Assembly (NCBI GenBank): GCA_020249465.1 | Contig: JADCFP010000029.1 | Span: 1-64,000, forward strand | Direction of reading: 5' to 3' | DNA from: Roseomonas sp. | GTDB lineage: Bacteria; Pseudomonadota; Alphaproteobacteria; Acetobacterales; Acetobacteraceae | Length of the DNA: 64,000 nucleotides | Shown here: positions 46,689-56,447 of the stretch, piece by piece | How positions within the stretch are numbered: position 1 is the first letter of the stretch | Layout of the letters: every line of letters starts with the position of its first letter | Notes under the pieces: generated by a model | What the model was told of the DNA's origin: nothing | Seen by the model: the letters and a program-made list of their open reading frames with translations, nothing else | The model's database searches: none | Made by a program: the position numbers and the translations under genes

Positions 46689-47677
46689 TGTCTGGCCAGA
46701 ACCCCCTGCTTGAAGTGCGCAATTTGCGCGTGGAATTCCCGACACGGCGCGGGACATTGGTGGCACTTGATGACGTGTCCTTTACCATTTCCGCGGGCGA
46801 AGTGCTTGGCGTGGTCGGTGAATCAGGTGCCGGCAAATCCATGACGGGTGCGGCCATCATCGGGCTTTTGGAACCGCCGGGCCGGATCGCGGCGGGCGAA
46901 ATTCGCCTGGATGGCAAGCGGATCGACAATCTGCGTTATGAGGATATGCGCCGCATTCGCGGCAAGGATATCGGCGCGATTTTCCAGGACCCGCTCACCA
47001 CGCTCAATCCGCTCTACACAGTGGGCCGGCAATTGGCCGAGACCATGACAACCCATTTGCCGATCACCCCCGCCGAGGCCCGCAAGCGCGCCATTGGCTG
47101 GCTTGACCTGGTGGGCATTCCGGCCGCCGCGCAGCGGATTGATTCCTACCCGCATGAATTCTCGGGCGGCATGCGCCAGCGCGTGGTGATTGCACTCGCG
47201 TTATGTGCCGAACCGCGCCTGATTGTGGCGGATGAACCGACCACGGCCTTGGATGTCTCGATCCAGGCGCAGATCATTGCGCTACTGAAATCGCTCGCGC
47301 GCGAAAAGGGCACGGCGATGATGCTGGTGACGCATGATATGGGCGTGATTGCGGAAACCGCTGATCGCGTTGCGGTGATGTATGCCGGGCGCATTGCGGA
47401 GATTGGGCCGGTGCGCAATGTGGTGAAGCAGGCGAGCCATCCCTATACGGTGGGGCTGATGGGCTCCATCCCGCCTTTGGATCGGCGTGTTGATAGGCTG
47501 GCGCAGATTGATGGCGCCATGCCGCGGCTTTCCGCCATCCCAAAGGGCTGCGCCTATAACCCGCGCTGCCCCAAGGCCTTTGCGCGGTGCACCCAGGACC
47601 GGCCGGATCTGCTCCCGGCGGGTGCCACGCAAGCCGCCTGTTGGCTCTATGCGGAGGGGGAGGCCGGCAATGGCTGA
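46688..47677 (+). CDS. ABC transporter ATP-binding protein (DppD-like)
   Basis: VVGESGAGKSMTG...EFSGGMRQRVVIALALCAEPRLIVADEPTTALDV. Confidence 0.95.
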   Translation: MSGQNPLLEVRNLRVEFPTRRGTLVALDDVSFTISAGEVLGVVGESGAGKSMTGAAIIGLLEPPGRIAAGEIRLDGKRIDNLRYEDMRRIRGKDIGAIFQDPLTTLNPLYTVGRQLAETMTTHLPITPAEARKRAIGWLDLVGIPAAAQRIDSYPHEFSGGMRQRVVIALALCAEPRLIVADEPTTALDVSIQAQIIALLKSLAREKGTAMMLVTHDMGVIAETADRVAVMYAGRIAEIGPVRNVVKQASHPYTVGLMGSIPPLDRRVDRLAQIDGAMPRLSAIPKGCAYNPRCPKAFARCTQDRPDLLPAGATQAACWLYAEGEAGNG

Positions 47678-48665
47678 TACGCCCATGCTCGAACTGCGTG
47701 ACGCTGCGCGGTATTTCGATGTCTCCCGCCCTGCCTTGCAACGCCTGATCGCCGGCGAAGGCAAACGCATTCTCCGCGCCGTGGATGGTGTGAGCCTTGC
47801 TGTATCGAAAGGCACCACCCTGTCGCTCGTGGGTGAGTCAGGCTGCGGCAAATCCACTGTCGCCCGCCTCGCGGTTGGGCTCTATCGGCCAAGCGGCGGT
47901 CAGGTGATGTTTGACGGGCGAGACCTTGCCGAAGCCCGTGCCGCATCCGATCAGCGCCGGCGGATGCAGATGATCTTCCAGGACCCCTATGCCTCGCTCA
48001 ATCCGCGCTGGCGTGTCAGGGATATCATCGCCGAGCCCATTCGCGCCTTTGGCCTGCTGCCCAATCGTGCGGCGGAAGAAGCGCGTGTTGCGGAATTGCT
48101 GACGCAGGTTGGCCTGTCGCCGCTTGATGGCCATAAGTTTCCGCATGAATTTTCCGGCGGGCAGCGCCAGCGCATTTCGATTGCGCGCGCGCTTTCTTCC
48201 AATCCGGAATTTCTGGTCTGCGATGAACCGACATCCGCGCTTGATGTTTCGGTGCAGGCGCAAATTCTGAACCTGATGAAGGAATTGCAGTCCCGCATGG
48301 GGCTGACCTATTTGTTCATCAGCCATAATCTGGCCGTGGTGCGGCAGGTGAGCGACCGGATTGGCGTTATGTATCTGGGCCGTATTGCGGAATTGGCGCC
48401 GGCGGAAAGCCTGTTTCGCCGCCCGCGCCATCCCTATACGCGCGCGCTCATGGAAGCGATCCCGGACCTTGATATGACCGGCCGGACACGCATTCCGGTG
48501 GGGGGGGAGGTGCCTAGCCCGATCACGCCACCCTCAGGCTGCGCCTTTCATCCGCGCTGCCCGCTGGCAGGGCCGCGCTGCAAGGCGGAACGCCCGGAAT
48601 TGAAGCCGGCAGGCGATGCCATGGTGGCCTGCCATGCGGTGGAAGAAGGGCGCGACGCGGCGTGA
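47670..48665 (+). CDS. ABC transporter ATP-binding protein (DppF-like)
   Basis: LVGESGCGKSTVARL...EFSGGQRQRISIARALSSNPEFLVCDEPTSALDVSVQAQILNLM. Confidence 0.95.
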   Translation: MADTPMLELRDAARYFDVSRPALQRLIAGEGKRILRAVDGVSLAVSKGTTLSLVGESGCGKSTVARLAVGLYRPSGGQVMFDGRDLAEARAASDQRRRMQMIFQDPYASLNPRWRVRDIIAEPIRAFGLLPNRAAEEARVAELLTQVGLSPLDGHKFPHEFSGGQRQRISIARALSSNPEFLVCDEPTSALDVSVQAQILNLMKELQSRMGLTYLFISHNLAVVRQVSDRIGVMYLGRIAELAPAESLFRRPRHPYTRALMEAIPDLDMTGRTRIPVGGEVPSPITPPSGCAFHPRCPLAGPRCKAERPELKPAGDAMVACHAVEEGRDAA

Positions 48666-48667
48666 GG

Positions 48668-49906
48668 CTATAGCCAGCGCGGTTCTGGTACCGCTATCGC
48701 CAAGCGCCCCTTGAACCCCGCCGCCCGCAATTGGGCAGAGATTTCATCTGCCAAATTCCACGGCAGGATCAGGATCACATCCGGCGCCATCGTGAGCAGC
48801 GCCTCAGGCGAGACAATCGGGATGGCGCTGCCCGGCAAAACCCGATTCCGCTTGGCCGGGTTGCGATCCGCGACCGCAATGAAATCATCCGCCGTCACGC
48901 CCGCGGCATTCAGGAAGGTATTGCCCTTGGCAGCCGCACCATAGGCGCCAAGCTTCAGCCCGTCAGCGCGACATTGCGCGAGCCAGGCCTTGAACGCCGC
49001 GAGCACCTTTGCCACCCGCGCATTAAAACCCTGATAAAAGGCGTCATCCGCAATGCCGCGCGCGGCTTCCTCGGCCCGCATCGCGATCACGCCTGGCATA
49101 TCCGCGCGCGTTGCATCGGCGGTCGCGAAATAGCGGAGACTCCCGCCATGGGTCGCGAGCTTCTCCACATCAAAAACGCGCAAACCCTGGGCACGGAGCA
49201 AATGCTCCACCGCATAAAGCGACCAATAGGCATAGTGTTCGTGATAGATGGTATCGAATTGCACGCCATCCACGAAGGACAGCAGATGCGGCGCTTCGAT
49301 GGTGACAACGCCGCGCGGCCCGGCCAAATGCGCGAGGCCCGCGGCAAAATCCACCACATCCGGCACATGCGCCAGCACATTATTCGCAATCACCAAATCC
49401 GCATGGCCGCGCCGGCCCACAATATCCCGCGCCGCGTCACGCCCAAAGAAGCGCACTTCGGTCGGCACGCCTGCCGCCACCGCAGTTGCGGCGACATTCG
49501 CCGCCGGTTCGACACCCAGGCAGGGAATACCGGCAGCGACGAAATTGCGCAGCAGATAGCCATCATTGCTGGCGATCTCGACCACAAAGCTTTGTGCGCC
49601 AAGCAAAAGCCGTTCGCGCATCGCCGAAGCATAGCGCGCAGCGTGATCAAGCCAGCTCTCCGAAAAGGATGAGAAATAGGCATAATCGGTGAAGATCGCT
49701 TCGGCCTCCACCACATGATCCAATTGCACCATGCGACAGGTGCCGCAGACCACAGCCGCCAGAGGATAGCGCGGCAAAGGAGGGGAACCCGGCAGCGGGT
49801 AATCATTGGCAAGCGGTGTCGCGCCCAGATCGCAGAACATGGCGCTGATCGCGCCACCGCAGGCGCGGCAGGCGGAAATGGGGCGGCAAAGCGCTACAGC
49901 ATTCAT
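48668..49906 (-). CDS. SAM-dependent sugar C-methyltransferase-like protein (NovU/TylCIII architecture)
   Basis: N-terminal Zn-binding CRACGG...CGTC; EIASNDGYLL SAM motif; FDTIYHEHYAYWSL; C-terminal GAYGAAAKGNTFLNAAG. Confidence 0.85.
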   Translation of the reverse strand: MNAVALCRPISACRACGGAISAMFCDLGATPLANDYPLPGSPPLPRYPLAAVVCGTCRMVQLDHVVEAEAIFTDYAYFSSFSESWLDHAARYASAMRERLLLGAQSFVVEIASNDGYLLRNFVAAGIPCLGVEPAANVAATAVAAGVPTEVRFFGRDAARDIVGRRGHADLVIANNVLAHVPDVVDFAAGLAHLAGPRGVVTIEAPHLLSFVDGVQFDTIYHEHYAYWSLYAVEHLLRAQGLRVFDVEKLATHGGSLRYFATADATRADMPGVIAMRAEEAARGIADDAFYQGFNARVAKVLAAFKAWLAQCRADGLKLGAYGAAAKGNTFLNAAGVTADDFIAVADRNPAKRNRVLPGSAIPIVSPEALLTMAPDVILILPWNLADEISAQLRAAGFKGRLAIAVPEPRWL

Positions 49907-50931
49907 GGCGAAAGAGCGTCCTCAATCTCAGCCAACGCCAAATCGCGGCCATCCGCGCCGCCGCGCCAGGCTTCATACCAGCGCGCGGTGGCAGCGATGG
50001 CGCTGGCGGCATCATGGCGCGGTGCCCAATCCAGGCTTTGCATGGCAAGGCTGCTGTCCAAGGCTAGGCGCTGTGCTTCTTCCATGGGCGGCGCGGGTGC
50101 TGCCTCCCAGGCAATCGGCGCACCGGCGGCGCCGCCGTAAAGTTCCAGCACCTGGCGGACAGAAATCTCTGCATCGCGCGGGCCGAAATTCAGCGCTTGC
50201 GGTGCATTCCCATGCCAAAGCGCTTCCGCATGCAGCAAGTAACCGCGCAGCACATCCAGCACCTGCTGGAAGGGCCGCGTCGCATCCGGGCGGCGGATGA
50301 CCAGCGTTTCACCGGCCATGCGCGCGCGCACCAGATCAGGGATCAGCCGTTCCGTACCGAAATCTCCACCGCCGATCACATTGCCGGCGCGCGCCGTGGC
50401 CATGGCGCCGATTTCAGCACCGAAACTCGCGCGCCAGGACGCGACCGCAATTTCGCAAGCCGCCTTGGAAGCGCTGTAGGGATCATGCCCGCCGAGGGGA
50501 TCATCTTCGCGAAAGGGTCGGCCCTGATTGTCGTTGCGATAGACCTTGTCGCTGGTGATTATCAGTGCCGCCTTGGCGCCCGCGCCGCGCAAGGCTTGCA
50601 TCAGATTGATGGTGCCGGTGACATTGCTGGCGAAAGTCCCCTCCGGGTCGCGATAGCCGCGCCCAACCAAGGCTTGCGCGGCAAGGTGCAGCACAATCTC
50701 AGGCCGCGCGGCCTGCACCGCCGCCCGCACGGCCGCCGCATCACGCAAATCCCCGATGCGCGAGGTGATCGCCGGGCGCAGCGCGGCAAAGGCCGAAGGC
50801 CCGGCTTCCGGCGCCAGCGCAAAACCTGTGACCTCAGCGCCCAAGCGTTCCAGCAGCAGCGCCAACCAAGCGCCCTTGAAGCCGGTATGCCCGGTCAACA
50901 ACACGCGCTTGCCGCGCCAGAACTGGCGCAT
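49903..50931 (-). CDS. rfbG: CDP-glucose 4,6-dehydratase
   Basis: FWRGKRVLLTGHTGFKGAWLALLLERLGAEVTGFALAPEAGPSAFAAL...TSDKVYRNDNQGRPFREDDPLGGHDPYSASKAACEI. Confidence 0.93.
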   Translation of the reverse strand: MRQFWRGKRVLLTGHTGFKGAWLALLLERLGAEVTGFALAPEAGPSAFAALRPAITSRIGDLRDAAAVRAAVQAARPEIVLHLAAQALVGRGYRDPEGTFASNVTGTINLMQALRGAGAKAALIITSDKVYRNDNQGRPFREDDPLGGHDPYSASKAACEIAVASWRASFGAEIGAMATARAGNVIGGGDFGTERLIPDLVRARMAGETLVIRRPDATRPFQQVLDVLRGYLLHAEALWHGNAPQALNFGPRDAEISVRQVLELYGGAAGAPIAWEAAPAPPMEEAQRLALDSSLAMQSLDWAPRHDAASAIAATARWYEAWRGGADGRDLALAEIEDALSP

Positions 50932-51707
50932 CACCATTGCTTCCAGGGCGCAGAGCCGTCCTGCCACAGCCCTTCCAACACATCGCGATCGCGCGGTGTA
51001 TCCATAGGGTGCCAGAAGCCGCGATGGTCAAAGGCGCGTAGCTGATCATCGGCGGCAAGGCCGCGCAACGGCGCCTGCTCCCAAACGCAATCATCGCCAT
51101 CAATCCGGTCCAGCACACGGGGCGAGAGCACGAAAAACCCGCCATTGATCGTTGCGCCATCGCCGGGTGGTTTTTCGGTAAAGGCGCGCACCGTAGTGCC
51201 AACCCGTTCAAGCGCGCCGAAACGCCCTGGCGGCACCACGGCGGTTACGGTCGCATCACGGCCATGGGCGCGGTGGAAGGCAATCAACGCGCCTATATCC
51301 ACATCGGAAACGCCATCGCCATAGGTCAGGCAAAAGCCTTCTTCGCCCCGCAAATGTTGCGCCACGCGGCCAAGCCGGCCACCAGTTTGCGTTTCCTCAC
51401 CCGTATCCACCAGCGTCACACGCCAATCCTCGGCCGGCGGGGTCAGCCAGGTCGCGGTGCCGGTCGCGAGGTCAAGCGTCAGGTCCGATGAATGAGCGCG
51501 GTAATTCAGGAAATATTCCTTGATCAACTGGCCTTTGTAGCCAAGGCAGATCACGAAGTCCTTGATGCCATGCGCGGCATAGGATTTCATGATGTGCCAC
51601 AGGATCGGGCGCCCGCCAATTTCCACCATGGGCTTGGGGCGAAGCTGGGTTTCGGCACCAAGCCGGGTGCCGCGCCCACCGGCGAGGATGACAGCCTTTC
51701 TGATCAT
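50931..51707 (-). CDS. rfbF: Glucose-1-phosphate cytidylyltransferase
   Basis: KAVILAGGRGTRLGAETQLRPKPMVEIGGRPILWHIMKSYAAHGIKDFVICLGYKGQLIKEYFLNY. Confidence 0.95.
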   Translation of the reverse strand: MIRKAVILAGGRGTRLGAETQLRPKPMVEIGGRPILWHIMKSYAAHGIKDFVICLGYKGQLIKEYFLNYRAHSSDLTLDLATGTATWLTPPAEDWRVTLVDTGEETQTGGRLGRVAQHLRGEEGFCLTYGDGVSDVDIGALIAFHRAHGRDATVTAVVPPGRFGALERVGTTVRAFTEKPPGDGATINGGFFVLSPRVLDRIDGDDCVWEQAPLRGLAADDQLRAFDHRGFWHPMDTPRDRDVLEGLWQDGSAPWKQW

Positions 51708-51775
51708 GAACACCCCAAAAGGAACATTGTTTTGTCGCCTATAGGACGCAGTCCAAGCCGGGCGCGCAAGCCTGG

Positions 51776-51898
51776 CTAGTGGTCCGATCGCCGCTGTCGG
51801 TTCCCGACAGCGGCGTGAATCGGCCCACCATACATATGGCTAGTGGCGCGCGGGCGCTTTTTGGGCAGGGTATTGTTCAGCATGAGACGCACCACTAG
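51776..51898. repeat. Intergenic structured element bounded by inverted ctagtggt/accactag
   Basis: ctagtggt at 51776, its inverse at 51891-51898, an internal direct copy tggctagtgg at 51837, and a perfect 12-bp hairpin 51789-51815 (CGCCGCTGTCGG-TTC-CCGACAGCGGCG). Confidence 0.6.
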
Positions 51899-53574
51899 TC
51901 ACCCCGTGCCACCCCCTCCCGTCTGGGGTCGGAAGCGCCGATCAGCCCGCCATTGGTGACACGGATCACTTGCAGGCCGGAAATCATTTCGCGGATGGTT
52001 GCCTCATGCCCCCGCGCGCGGAGCGCCGGGGCAAGGGCAGCGGTAGGGGTGCCCTGTTCCAGCTCAACCGGCCCGCCCATGCTGCCGATGTGGGGCAGCG
52101 CCACGGCTTCCTCTGGCGACAGCCCCCAATCGAGCAGCCCAACCAGCGTCTTCGCCACATACCCAATAATGCGCGGCCCGCCCGGAGAACCCACCACGGC
52201 ATGCAGCGCGCCGGCGCTATCCTCAACAATGGATGGCGCCATGGAAGATCGCGGCCTTTTGCCTGCCTCGACGCGATTGGCGATGGGTCGGCCATTGGCT
52301 TCCGGCGCGAAGCTGAAATCGGTCAGTTGGTTGTTCAACAGAAAGCCGCGCACCATGATCCGCGCGCCGAAAATCGCTTCAATCGTGGTTGTCATGGAAA
52401 GCGCGTTGCCCGCGCCATCCACAATGGCGATGTGGCTGGTGCCGGCCTCATAATCCTGGGTTTGCGGGGCGAGGAATGTTTCCCGCCAGGAAGGATTGCC
52501 GGCGCGCACATTCTGCATGGCGCGATCACGATCCAGCAATTGCGCGCGCGCGGTCAAATAGGCGCGGTCCGTCAGGCCCTGTACAGGCACCGGCACGAAA
52601 TCCGCATCGGCCAGGTAAAGATTGCGATCGGCAAAGGCCAGGCGCCCTGCTTCCGTCAGCAAATGCGCTGCATCCACCCCGCGCGGGTCAAGCCGGGGCA
52701 TGTCGAAATGTTCGAGCAGACCCAGGATTTGCGCGACTGCGACACCGCCGGATGATGGTGGCGGAAAGCCACACACCCGAAAACTGCGATAGGGCGTGCA
52801 AATGGCGCTCCGCTGACGTGGCTGGTAGCGGGTTAAATCTTCCAGCGCCATGACGCCCGGATTGGTTGGGTGGTTGCGGATGGCGGCGATGATGTCTTCC
52901 GCAATCGGGCCCTGTTGCAGCGCCGCCGCGCCGTCGCGCGCGACGGCACGCAAGGTCTCGGCCAAGGCTGGGTTGCGCAGCCGATGCCCGACCGGCAGGG
53001 CCACGCCATCGGGGGTGAAGAAATAGGCGGCAGAGGCGGGGTCCCGGCGCAGCAGCAGCGTATCGGCAGCGATTTCGCGGTTGAGGCGCGCGCTGACCGA
53101 AAAACCTTCTTCGGCGAGGCGAATGGCAGGCTCAAACAGCCGCGCCCAGGGCAGCTTGCCATGGGCGCGATGGGCGGCTTCCAGCACCGGCAACGCACCC
53201 GGCACGCCAACTGACCGCCCACTGGCCATGGCTTCCAGGAAGGGCATGGGCCGCCCATCGCGCAACAATAGCGCGGGCGTTGCGGCAGCGGGGGCGACCT
53301 CCCGCCCATCCCAGGCTTCCATGCCGCCATCGGCGGCGCGGCGGAACATGATGAAGGCGCCGCCACCAATGCCGGAGGCTTGCGGTTCCACGAGTGTCAG
53401 CACCGCCTGCACCGCCACGGCGGCATCCAGCGCGCTGCCGCCATCCCGGAGCACACCAAGCCCGGCTTCAACGGCCAAAGGGTGGCCCGCCGCAACCATA
53501 TGGCGCTGCGCAGGTTGGGCGGTGGCGGGAAGGGGGGCGAGGAGGAGGGCGAGGAAAAGAAGGAAACGGGTCAT
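51895..53574 (-). CDS. ggt: Gamma-glutamyltransferase
   Basis: [46 protein letters not shown]...[31 protein letters not shown]...SSMAPSIV. Confidence 0.94.
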   Translation of the reverse strand: MTRFLLFLALLLAPLPATAQPAQRHMVAAGHPLAVEAGLGVLRDGGSALDAAVAVQAVLTLVEPQASGIGGGAFIMFRRAADGGMEAWDGREVAPAAATPALLLRDGRPMPFLEAMASGRSVGVPGALPVLEAAHRAHGKLPWARLFEPAIRLAEEGFSVSARLNREIAADTLLLRRDPASAAYFFTPDGVALPVGHRLRNPALAETLRAVARDGAAALQQGPIAEDIIAAIRNHPTNPGVMALEDLTRYQPRQRSAICTPYRSFRVCGFPPPSSGGVAVAQILGLLEHFDMPRLDPRGVDAAHLLTEAGRLAFADRNLYLADADFVPVPVQGLTDRAYLTARAQLLDRDRAMQNVRAGNPSWRETFLAPQTQDYEAGTSHIAIVDGAGNALSMTTTIEAIFGARIMVRGFLLNNQLTDFSFAPEANGRPIANRVEAGKRPRSSMAPSIVEDSAGALHAVVGSPGGPRIIGYVAKTLVGLLDWGLSPEEAVALPHIGSMGGPVELEQGTPTAALAPALRARGHEATIREMISGLQVIRVTNGGLIGASDPRREGVARGD

Positions 53575-53846
53575 GGCGCGGGCCTGCTGCTTTGTGGGAA
53601 GCATAGCGGCATGTGCTGGCAAACCATAGTCATCCGTCGCCTGCCGCAAGAGCTGGACCAGGTGATCCTGTGCGTAGGAACGAATGGCTATCGCGCAATA
53701 TTCTAAAAATGCGAGGACAAGCGCACTAGCTGATCCTTGCGTCTCATGCGCACGGAGGCTTCAAAATTGGCTGCTTAGCTCATCGTCGACAGTGATAGCG
53801 ATGATAAGTCAACCAAACTTTTTTCGGCAGTTGGGATGGCGATTGG

Positions 53847-55007
53847 TCATTCCAACCACGGCTGCCGGTAGATAGAGATCACTGTTTTCTCATCGTTAAG
53901 AATTGAAAGGCAAAGGATAGGGAATTTTCGTCCAATAATCTCGGTTGCGCGTGAGATAAGCTTTGCTGATAAACACTGGCTTTCAATGCAATAAACCCAT
54001 AAGTCTGGAAAATACCGCGAAAGCATACTAAGCTGATATGCGACTAAGTAGAGTTCCACAATCTCGAACATCTCAACATGATCCGCGTACGAAATGGTGG
54101 AATGCTCCAAAGTCTCGCGGACATCCGGCCATTCAAAGGTGATGTGATCTCCACGTTGGAAATTCACGCGCAGTTCACCCCCCAAACCAGAGGGGTAGGG
54201 AGTAAAATTTCTCAAATTTTCAAAACCCGGTTGTACTGCAAATTTTTTAAGAAGGATTTCAAGATCCTGCTTATTTTCGCAGCCATGAATTCTCCATACA
54301 TAAGCCATCTGTTCTTCATCGTTTTCTGATACGGTCAAAGAAGTTCGCGATCGAATTTTTTCTACACCGCATTTTCGTAAATCCGAATCCAAGTCTGGGA
54401 ACAGTGACAATAAATTGAGTAAAGACCAACGTTTGTCTGAAATCGAACTAATAGGCGCGAGCGTGCTACCCCCAACCGCGTGCATTCCACGCGCCAAAAA
54501 GCCGCCCATTGTTCGCTCAAAGATTGCGTAAACAGACTGTCTGTTTGGGAGAGACTTGTACCAATTTGGAAAATGTCCATGTTCCGAAATGGCAACAGAA
54601 CTTAACTTCAACAAATTTACATCAACCGAAGCATTTTTTAGCCCGCAATGAGTCATGAAAGATAGGCCATGGTTTCGATTATTTCTGTCCTTGCGTAAAT
54701 AATCGAGTGACTTGGTCCCGTCTCCCATGATCAGCATCATGAGAGATGCTAGCGCGTAAATACTATAGTATATGTGATTTGGACTTGTGAAAATTGAAGA
54801 AGCTTGAGCGGCATCCATGTACTCTTTTGCTTGAAGGACGCAGACGCGCGCTTGATTAGCCTGCTTAAAATAGTTGGCCTTGTCCCCAGCCGATTTAGGC
54901 TCACCATGACGTTTGATCAATTTTTTTACTGTGAGGTCATTATTAGTGTAGTCAAATAACTCTCTCCAAGTCGCAGCATAAATGTTGTCGGTGGCAATCC
55001 ACCTCAT
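53847..55007 (-). CDS. YaaC-like protein in an A/T-rich islet
   Basis: YMDAAQASSIFTSPNHIYYSIYALASLMMLIMGDGTKSLDYLRKDRNNRNHGLSF resembles YaaC-family SP..YYS.L.L..A...HGL; composition differs sharply from neighbours. Confidence 0.6.
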   Translation of the reverse strand: MRWIATDNIYAATWRELFDYTNNDLTVKKLIKRHGEPKSAGDKANYFKQANQARVCVLQAKEYMDAAQASSIFTSPNHIYYSIYALASLMMLIMGDGTKSLDYLRKDRNNRNHGLSFMTHCGLKNASVDVNLLKLSSVAISEHGHFPNWYKSLPNRQSVYAIFERTMGGFLARGMHAVGGSTLAPISSISDKRWSLLNLLSLFPDLDSDLRKCGVEKIRSRTSLTVSENDEEQMAYVWRIHGCENKQDLEILLKKFAVQPGFENLRNFTPYPSGLGGELRVNFQRGDHITFEWPDVRETLEHSTISYADHVEMFEIVELYLVAYQLSMLSRYFPDLWVYCIESQCLSAKLISRATEIIGRKFPILCLSILNDEKTVISIYRQPWLE

Positions 55008-55185
55008 GGTTGACGAACCTTTTCTGATCGGGAATAGAAGCTTAGCTTAATTCGTCCCGTCATCCTAGGGTTCGTGTGGTTGTTACGACCATACGAAGTG
55101 GGCGGTTTGACCCGATCCAACCTCGTTCGCGGAAAACCAGGGGATGCCGCGACGCTACAAACTAAAGGGGCCTCAGCACCGCGCC

Positions 55186-55581
55186 ATGCCCCGCCAATCC
55201 CCACCCACCCATCGCCTGCTGCTTGGCCGGCGCGCCTATGCCGCCGGTCAGGATGCCGAGGCCCTTGCCGCCGCTGCGCTGACTGCCGAGGGTTGGCTAA
55301 TCCTCGGCCAAAGGGTGCGCACTGAAGCGGGTGAAATAGACCTGATCGCTGAACGCGAGGGCCTGCTCGCCTTCATCGAGGTCAAGGCCCGGCCATCCCT
55401 CGCCGAGGCCGCCTTCGCCCTTGGCCCGCGTCAACGCGCCCGTCTGGTCGCGGCGGCTGAGGCCTGGCTTGCCACCAACCCCGGCCATGGCAGGGCAGGC
55501 ATGCGCTTTGATGTCATGCTGATCGCGGCGGATGGCACCATCCGGCGCATCGCCGATGCCTTCCGGGCCGACGAAACCTAA
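55186..55581 (+). CDS. YraN/UPF0102-family predicted nuclease-fold protein
   Basis: RRAYAAGQDAEALAAAALTAEGWLILGQRVRTEAGEIDLIAEREGLLAFIEVKAR. Confidence 0.92.
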   Translation: MPRQSPPTHRLLLGRRAYAAGQDAEALAAAALTAEGWLILGQRVRTEAGEIDLIAEREGLLAFIEVKARPSLAEAAFALGPRQRARLVAAAEAWLATNPGHGRAGMRFDVMLIAADGTIRRIADAFRADET

Positions 55582-56312
55582 GCAGGCTTCTCCGCCATCA
55601 TCAGGTAATTCACCCCCGTATCACGGGTGATCCGCCAAGCGCCGCCAAGGCTCATTTCCATCCCGGCCAGATCCGCCACGCGCAGCCCCGCACCGCGCAG
55701 CCCAGCGCCAAGCTCAGCCGGGGTCACGAACATGCGCCAATCATGCGTGCCGATAGGCAGCAGCCGCAGCAGGTATTCGGCGCCCAGTTTCGCCATCAGG
55801 AAGGATCGCGGCGTGCGGTTCAGCGTGGAAAGAAACACCATCCCCCCAGGCCGGGCGGCGCGGGCCAAGGCAGCCAGGAAGGCCGCGCGTTCCGTCACAT
55901 GTTCAATCACTTCCAGGCAGACCACGGCGTCAAAGCTGCCCGCATCGCCGGCCAAATCCTCTGGCCCGCCCTGACGATAATCAATCGCAAGCCCGCCCGC
56001 TTCGGCATGAGCGCGGGCGGCGGCCAGGGCCTCCGGCGCCGCATCCATCCCTGTTACCTCGGCACCCAGCCGCGCCAGCGCCTCAGAAGCCAGCCCCGCC
56101 CCGCAGCCCACATCCAGTACCCGGAGGCCCGCAAGCGGCGCCGCTCCCCCTGGTTTGCGGCCATGGGCGCGGGCCAGCCTTTCGGCGATCCAGCCGATGC
56201 GGACCGGATTCATCCGATGCAGCGGCTTCATCGGCCCATTCGGGTCCCACCAGCGCGCCGCCAGCGCGTCGAATTTGGCGATTTCCGCCTGAAGCGCCGT
56301 TGCTTCCGCCAA
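55578..56312 (-). CDS. ubiG: Ubiquinone biosynthesis O-methyltransferase
   Basis: EIAKFDALAARWWDPNGPMKPLHRMNPVRIGWI...LRVLDVGCGAGLASEALARLGAEVTGMDAA. Confidence 0.95.
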   Translation of the reverse strand: MAEATALQAEIAKFDALAARWWDPNGPMKPLHRMNPVRIGWIAERLARAHGRKPGGAAPLAGLRVLDVGCGAGLASEALARLGAEVTGMDAAPEALAAARAHAEAGGLAIDYRQGGPEDLAGDAGSFDAVVCLEVIEHVTERAAFLAALARAARPGGMVFLSTLNRTPRSFLMAKLGAEYLLRLLPIGTHDWRMFVTPAELGAGLRGAGLRVADLAGMEMSLGGAWRITRDTGVNYLMMAEKPA

Positions 56313-56447
56313 GATGCTGCCCTTTCTTGCGCTGAACCTTCGGGGTGGGTTGCGCGTCCCCCGCCCCCCCGGTATCTGTCCCGCCCCGCGCGCCGGTGCA
56401 ACCGCCGGCCATTCCTTTTCCGCCCCGCCCAGGGAAAATAGCCTTCT

